Shown here piece after piece: positions 61,701 through 64,000 of a stretch of 64,000 bases of DNA; position 1 is the stretch's first letter; each line of letters begins with the position of its first letter. Source of the stretch: Zeugodacus cucurbitae. Its lineage: Eukaryota; Arthropoda; Insecta; Diptera; Tephritidae. Below the pieces are notes generated by a model. The model had not been told where the DNA came from and did no database searches. It worked only from the letters and a program-made list of their open reading frames with translations. Position numbers and translations under genes: made by a program. Location: positions 73,154,001 through 73,218,000 of the forward strand of contig NC_071671.1 in the NCBI RefSeq assembly GCF_028554725.1, read 5' to 3'.

Positions 61701-64000
61701 TGCTACTTTTGTATCCATTATGTTATCTTCTATTGACTCGCCCATGATTTCTTGTTCTGTTTGTTTCTCGCGTTCTGTTGCTTCTTGCTTACTGAAAGAT
61801 AATCCATTATCATTATTTGCATCCATAATGCATTCTCCTTCTGGTTCAGTACACGACGTCTGTTTTTGGCTTTCAGTTGCGGAGTATTCTAAAGCTTCTT
61901 TATCCACGCCGCTATCTCCTTTTCCTTCACTGATGTATTCGTGTATATCAGAATCTGAGGTGTTGGGAGCTTCTGAAGCTTCTTGGGATTTGGTGTTTGT
62001 TACAATAGGCACTGCTATTTCTATAACTCTATCTAGATTTAATTCCTTGGAGTGTTCTAGATTCTCAGTTGCGGAGATATATGATGTTTCAGTAGATTTG
62101 CTGGCCTCTGTCTCATTGTCACACTCTTCTATTGGACCATTGAAGGGTATACGATTTTCACTTTCTTTATTCATAACATATTTCGTTTCTGCTTCATTAG
62201 AGGGCATTTGTTTTTTACGTTGTGGTGCAGAATTTTCTCCTGCTTCTGTAGCCACAATGTTATCTTCTTTTTCTTCACTGTTGCATTCATATTTATCTGT
62301 ATCAGCAGTGTAGGAGGTTTTTGAATCTTCTATGTTTATTACAAAGAGTTCTACTGTTGCTGTATTCATAACTCTATCCAGTTGGGATTCGATGGTTACT
62401 ATATTCTCAATTGCGGAGATGTCCGATATTTCTAAAGATTCTGTAGCCCTTGTGTAGGTGCCACACTCTTTTCGGGGATCACTGGAGGGTGTTCGGTTAT
62501 CGCTTTCTGCATTCGAAACATTACACGGTTTTTTCTTTTCACAATCCATTATAGAAATTTCTGCTGATTCTGTATCGATAACGCTCTCTCCTTTGTCTTC
62601 ACTGCTGGATTTATGATCTTCAACATCATAAGCACATTCTTCTCTTTGCATACTGAAGTATATTTCCTTTTCTCTTTCGGTATTCATAACGAACTCGCCT
62701 TCTGGCGCAGAACAGGGTGTGTGTTTTTCGCTTTCTGTTGCGGAGAATTCTTGTACTGTTTTATCCCTGACGATATCTTCTTTCGTTTCACTGCTGGTTT
62801 CCTGTGATTCTTTGCCAGAGGTGACCGGTGTTTCTGAACTTTTATTAGTTTCTGTCTCATAAGGACATTCTTTTTGCTTGCTGGAAGGTATTCGATTTGC
62901 ACTCTCTATCTCCATAACACATCCTGCTCCTGGTTTAGTATCATAGACGACCCGTGTTTCTGAAGCTTTATGAGCTTCTGCCTCATAAGCACTTTGGTCT
63001 GTTTGTTTATTGTAAGGTACTTCATTTTTACTTTTTGTATCCGTAATGAACTCTCCTTCCGATTTAGACCAGGACGGCTGTTCTTGGTTTTCAGTTGCGC
63101 AGAATTCTAGAGCTTCTTTATCTATGCCGCTATTTCCTTTTCCTTCCCTGCTATATTCGTGTTTATCAGTATCTGAGGAGTAGGGTGTTTCTGAAACTTC
63201 ATGGGCTTTGGTTTTAGTTACAATGATTCGATTTTCATTTTCCTCTGGCTGATTGGAGGGCTTTGGTTTTTCACGTTGTGGTGCAGAATCTTCTACTGCT
63301 TCTGTAGCCACAATGTTATCTTCTTTTCCTTCACTGTTGGATTGGTGTTTATCTGTACCTGAGTTGTTGGGGGCTTCTGAAGCTTCTTGGGCTTTAATGT
63401 TTGTTACAATGGGTACTGCTATTTCTATAACTCTGTCTAGATTTAATTCCTTGAAGTGTTCTGGATTCTTAGTTGTGGAGATATATGATGTTACAGATAA
63501 TTCTCTGGCCTCTGTGTCATTGACCCACTCGTCTTTTGGACCACTGAAGAGTATTAGATTTTCATTTTCTCTATCCGTAACACATTCTGTTTCTGGTTGT
63601 TTGGAGCGCTTTGGTTTTTCACGTTGTGATGCGGAATCTTCTATCGCTTCTGTAGCCACAATGTTATCTTCTGTTTGTTCACTGTTGGATTCGTGTTTAA
63701 CTGCATCAGCGGTGTAGGAGGTATTTGAAGCTTCTGTGTTTACTGCAAAGACTTCGTTTGCAGCAGTATCCATAACTCTATCCAGATGCGATTCGCTTAT
63801 TGTTTCTAGATTCTCAGTTACAAAGATGCCCGCTGTTTCAGAATATTCTGTAGCCTTTGTGTTTTTGACCCACTCTTTTTTGGGATAATTGGAGGGTATT
63901 CGGTTATTGCCTTCTGCATCCACAACATTAGAAGAATTTTGTTTTCTACTTTCCGTTGTCAAAATTTCGGCTGATTCTGTATCCATAACGTTTTTTCTTT
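49712..64000 (-). CDS. Large acidic repeat protein, unrecognised (5' end beyond window)
   Basis: Seven exons join with matching phases, 5' to 3': >64000-58400, 58178-57950, 57890-56941, 53860-53409, 53353-53222, 53078-52951, 49883-49712 (TAA). From the ATG at 63986 this gives about 2,549 residues; the frame is still open above it, so that ATG need not be the start. Residues 1 to about 1,300 are degenerate Glu/Ser/Thr-rich repeats. A non-repeated part follows with LERRRRQTEIMQKYLRSL and a proline run (STPPPPLPK). The next exons give EREYKKWNNAVEMPNNPYSP, a Ser-rich region, then MPSVKALAQAFLL and a C-terminus RRVSMLKSNIAFFENLKFK. No signal peptide or membrane helix is seen. It is probably a disordered scaffold, but I do not recognise the family. 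The 53860 acceptor has a poor pyrimidine tract. Confidence 0.75.
50387..51985 (-). repeat. Interspersed repeat family A, reverse copy split by a pogo-like insert
   Basis: The tail AAGTAAGGAAGGGCTAAGTT begins near 50387 and the body runs to GCCAAGAAACACGG near 51982, missing the head. The 559-base element at 50494-51052 interrupts it. It lies in the last intron of the large minus-strand gene. Confidence 0.8.
50494..51052. mobile_element. pogo/Tc1-like MITE nested in repeat A
   Basis: Ends are CAGTCTACCCTCGAAAAGTA and the inverse of TTTACTTTTCGAGAGTATAC plus TG, with TA flanking each side. The CAGT start and TA target fit the pogo/Tigger branch of Tc1/mariner. No transposase frame survives. 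Confidence 0.8.
52230..52705 (+). mobile_element. LINE 3' fragment, second copy, internally deleted
   Basis: Same family as 28080-29600: YLGTSINKTNNVSLEIQRRI, TLANRCYFGLS, then directly ERKIWRKIYGPQNIGN, DDIDIVQRIKRLRWLGHVVR and MDENTPALKVFDAVPTGGSR. The stretch corresponding to KLYKSLIIPVLLYSAE in the other copy is missing. Less decayed than the first copy. Confidence 0.83.
54430..55267 (+). repeat. Interspersed repeat family A, shortened forward copy
   Basis: From GTCCGCCCGTGCACACTGTA through AATTGCGAGAGTACAAAATG-like wording to the tail TCTTAGCCCTTCCTTACTTG. The middle is shorter than in the 14968 copy. It lies in an intron of the large minus-strand gene. Confidence 0.75.
56310..56560 (+). 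repeat. Dispersed repeat B, copy 2
   Basis: Reverse-complement partner of 12200-12435: CTGCATGATATTTC, ATTAGGATATTAAAC, and ATATACCTTTAGGCGG followed by GGCGCCATCTATTTTTGG. Confidence 0.65.
60300..63986 (-). repeat. Degenerate coding repeats in the 5.6 kb exon
   Basis: Recurrent wording in one frame: EFSATESEKQ, EAECVMDTESENRIPFS-like, ETEAQESSETPYVSDTDKHE-like and SEEKEDNIVATEA, with a basic unit of roughly 55-120 residues. At a higher level the N-terminal 320 residues recur about 469 residues (1,404-1,407 bases) later. Unit lengths vary but the frame is kept throughout. Confidence 0.85.

Noticed and set aside
61591..62313. 240-codon open frame on the plus strand opposite the repeat exon, with 63253-63717 and similar
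   Set aside because: The codon bias of the Glu/Ser/Thr repeats leaves the opposite strand low in stops and produces Ser/Leu/Phe-rich frames. There is no start context or family match, so these are shadows.
1..64000. tRNA genes, rRNA or CRISPR arrays
   Set aside because: I saw no cloverleaf with A and B boxes, no rRNA core sequence and no regular spacer array.

Overview
The window looks like nuclear DNA from a higher (schizophoran) fly. It is AT-rich, its genes are split by GT-AG introns, its proteins read closest to the Drosophila family members I know, and it holds many short TACATATGTA-type tracts and worn DNA transposons. The repeats fit a tephritid fruit fly, but the species is inference. 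From memory, the Drosophila counterparts of several of these genes lie on chromosome arm 2R (Muller C).

Layout. Positions 427-957 (+) are the last three coding exons of Rho1. Positions 2555-3490 (-) hold an aldo-keto reductase. Positions 8392-30070 (-) hold a complete Epac-type Rap exchange factor that I could join in frame across 20 coding exons (1,001 codons), including a 35-base first exon and one intron with AT-AC ends and U12 signals. Its introns carry a decayed Tc1-like element, a LINE fragment and several copies of a roughly 1.3 kb interspersed repeat. From 34.9 to 46 kb is a compact housekeeping block: SdhB (+), a ZNF511-like zinc-finger gene (+), the 40-residue OST4 gene (-), POLR3K followed after 49 bases by YRDC (+, probably dicistronic), IMMP2L (-), and a LysM membrane-protein gene (+) whose third intron contains the whole intronless Rpt1 gene (+).

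From 46 to 49.7 kb there is no host gene, only a decayed Tc1-like element and a duplicated tract. From 49,712 to the right edge (-) lies one large gene that I do not recognise. Six small and medium exons follow a 5.6 kb exon coding an acidic, Ser/Thr/Glu-rich repeat protein. That exon is still open at the window edge and has an internal duplication of about 1.4 kb.

Most of these genes do unrelated housekeeping work (small-GTPase signalling, respiration, N-glycosylation, tRNA modification, Pol III transcription, proteolysis), so this is not a functional cluster. The observations most worth checking are the U12-type intron in Epac, the POLR3K-YRDC bicistron, the nested Rpt1 gene with a hAT-like MITE just upstream, and the giant repeat protein.
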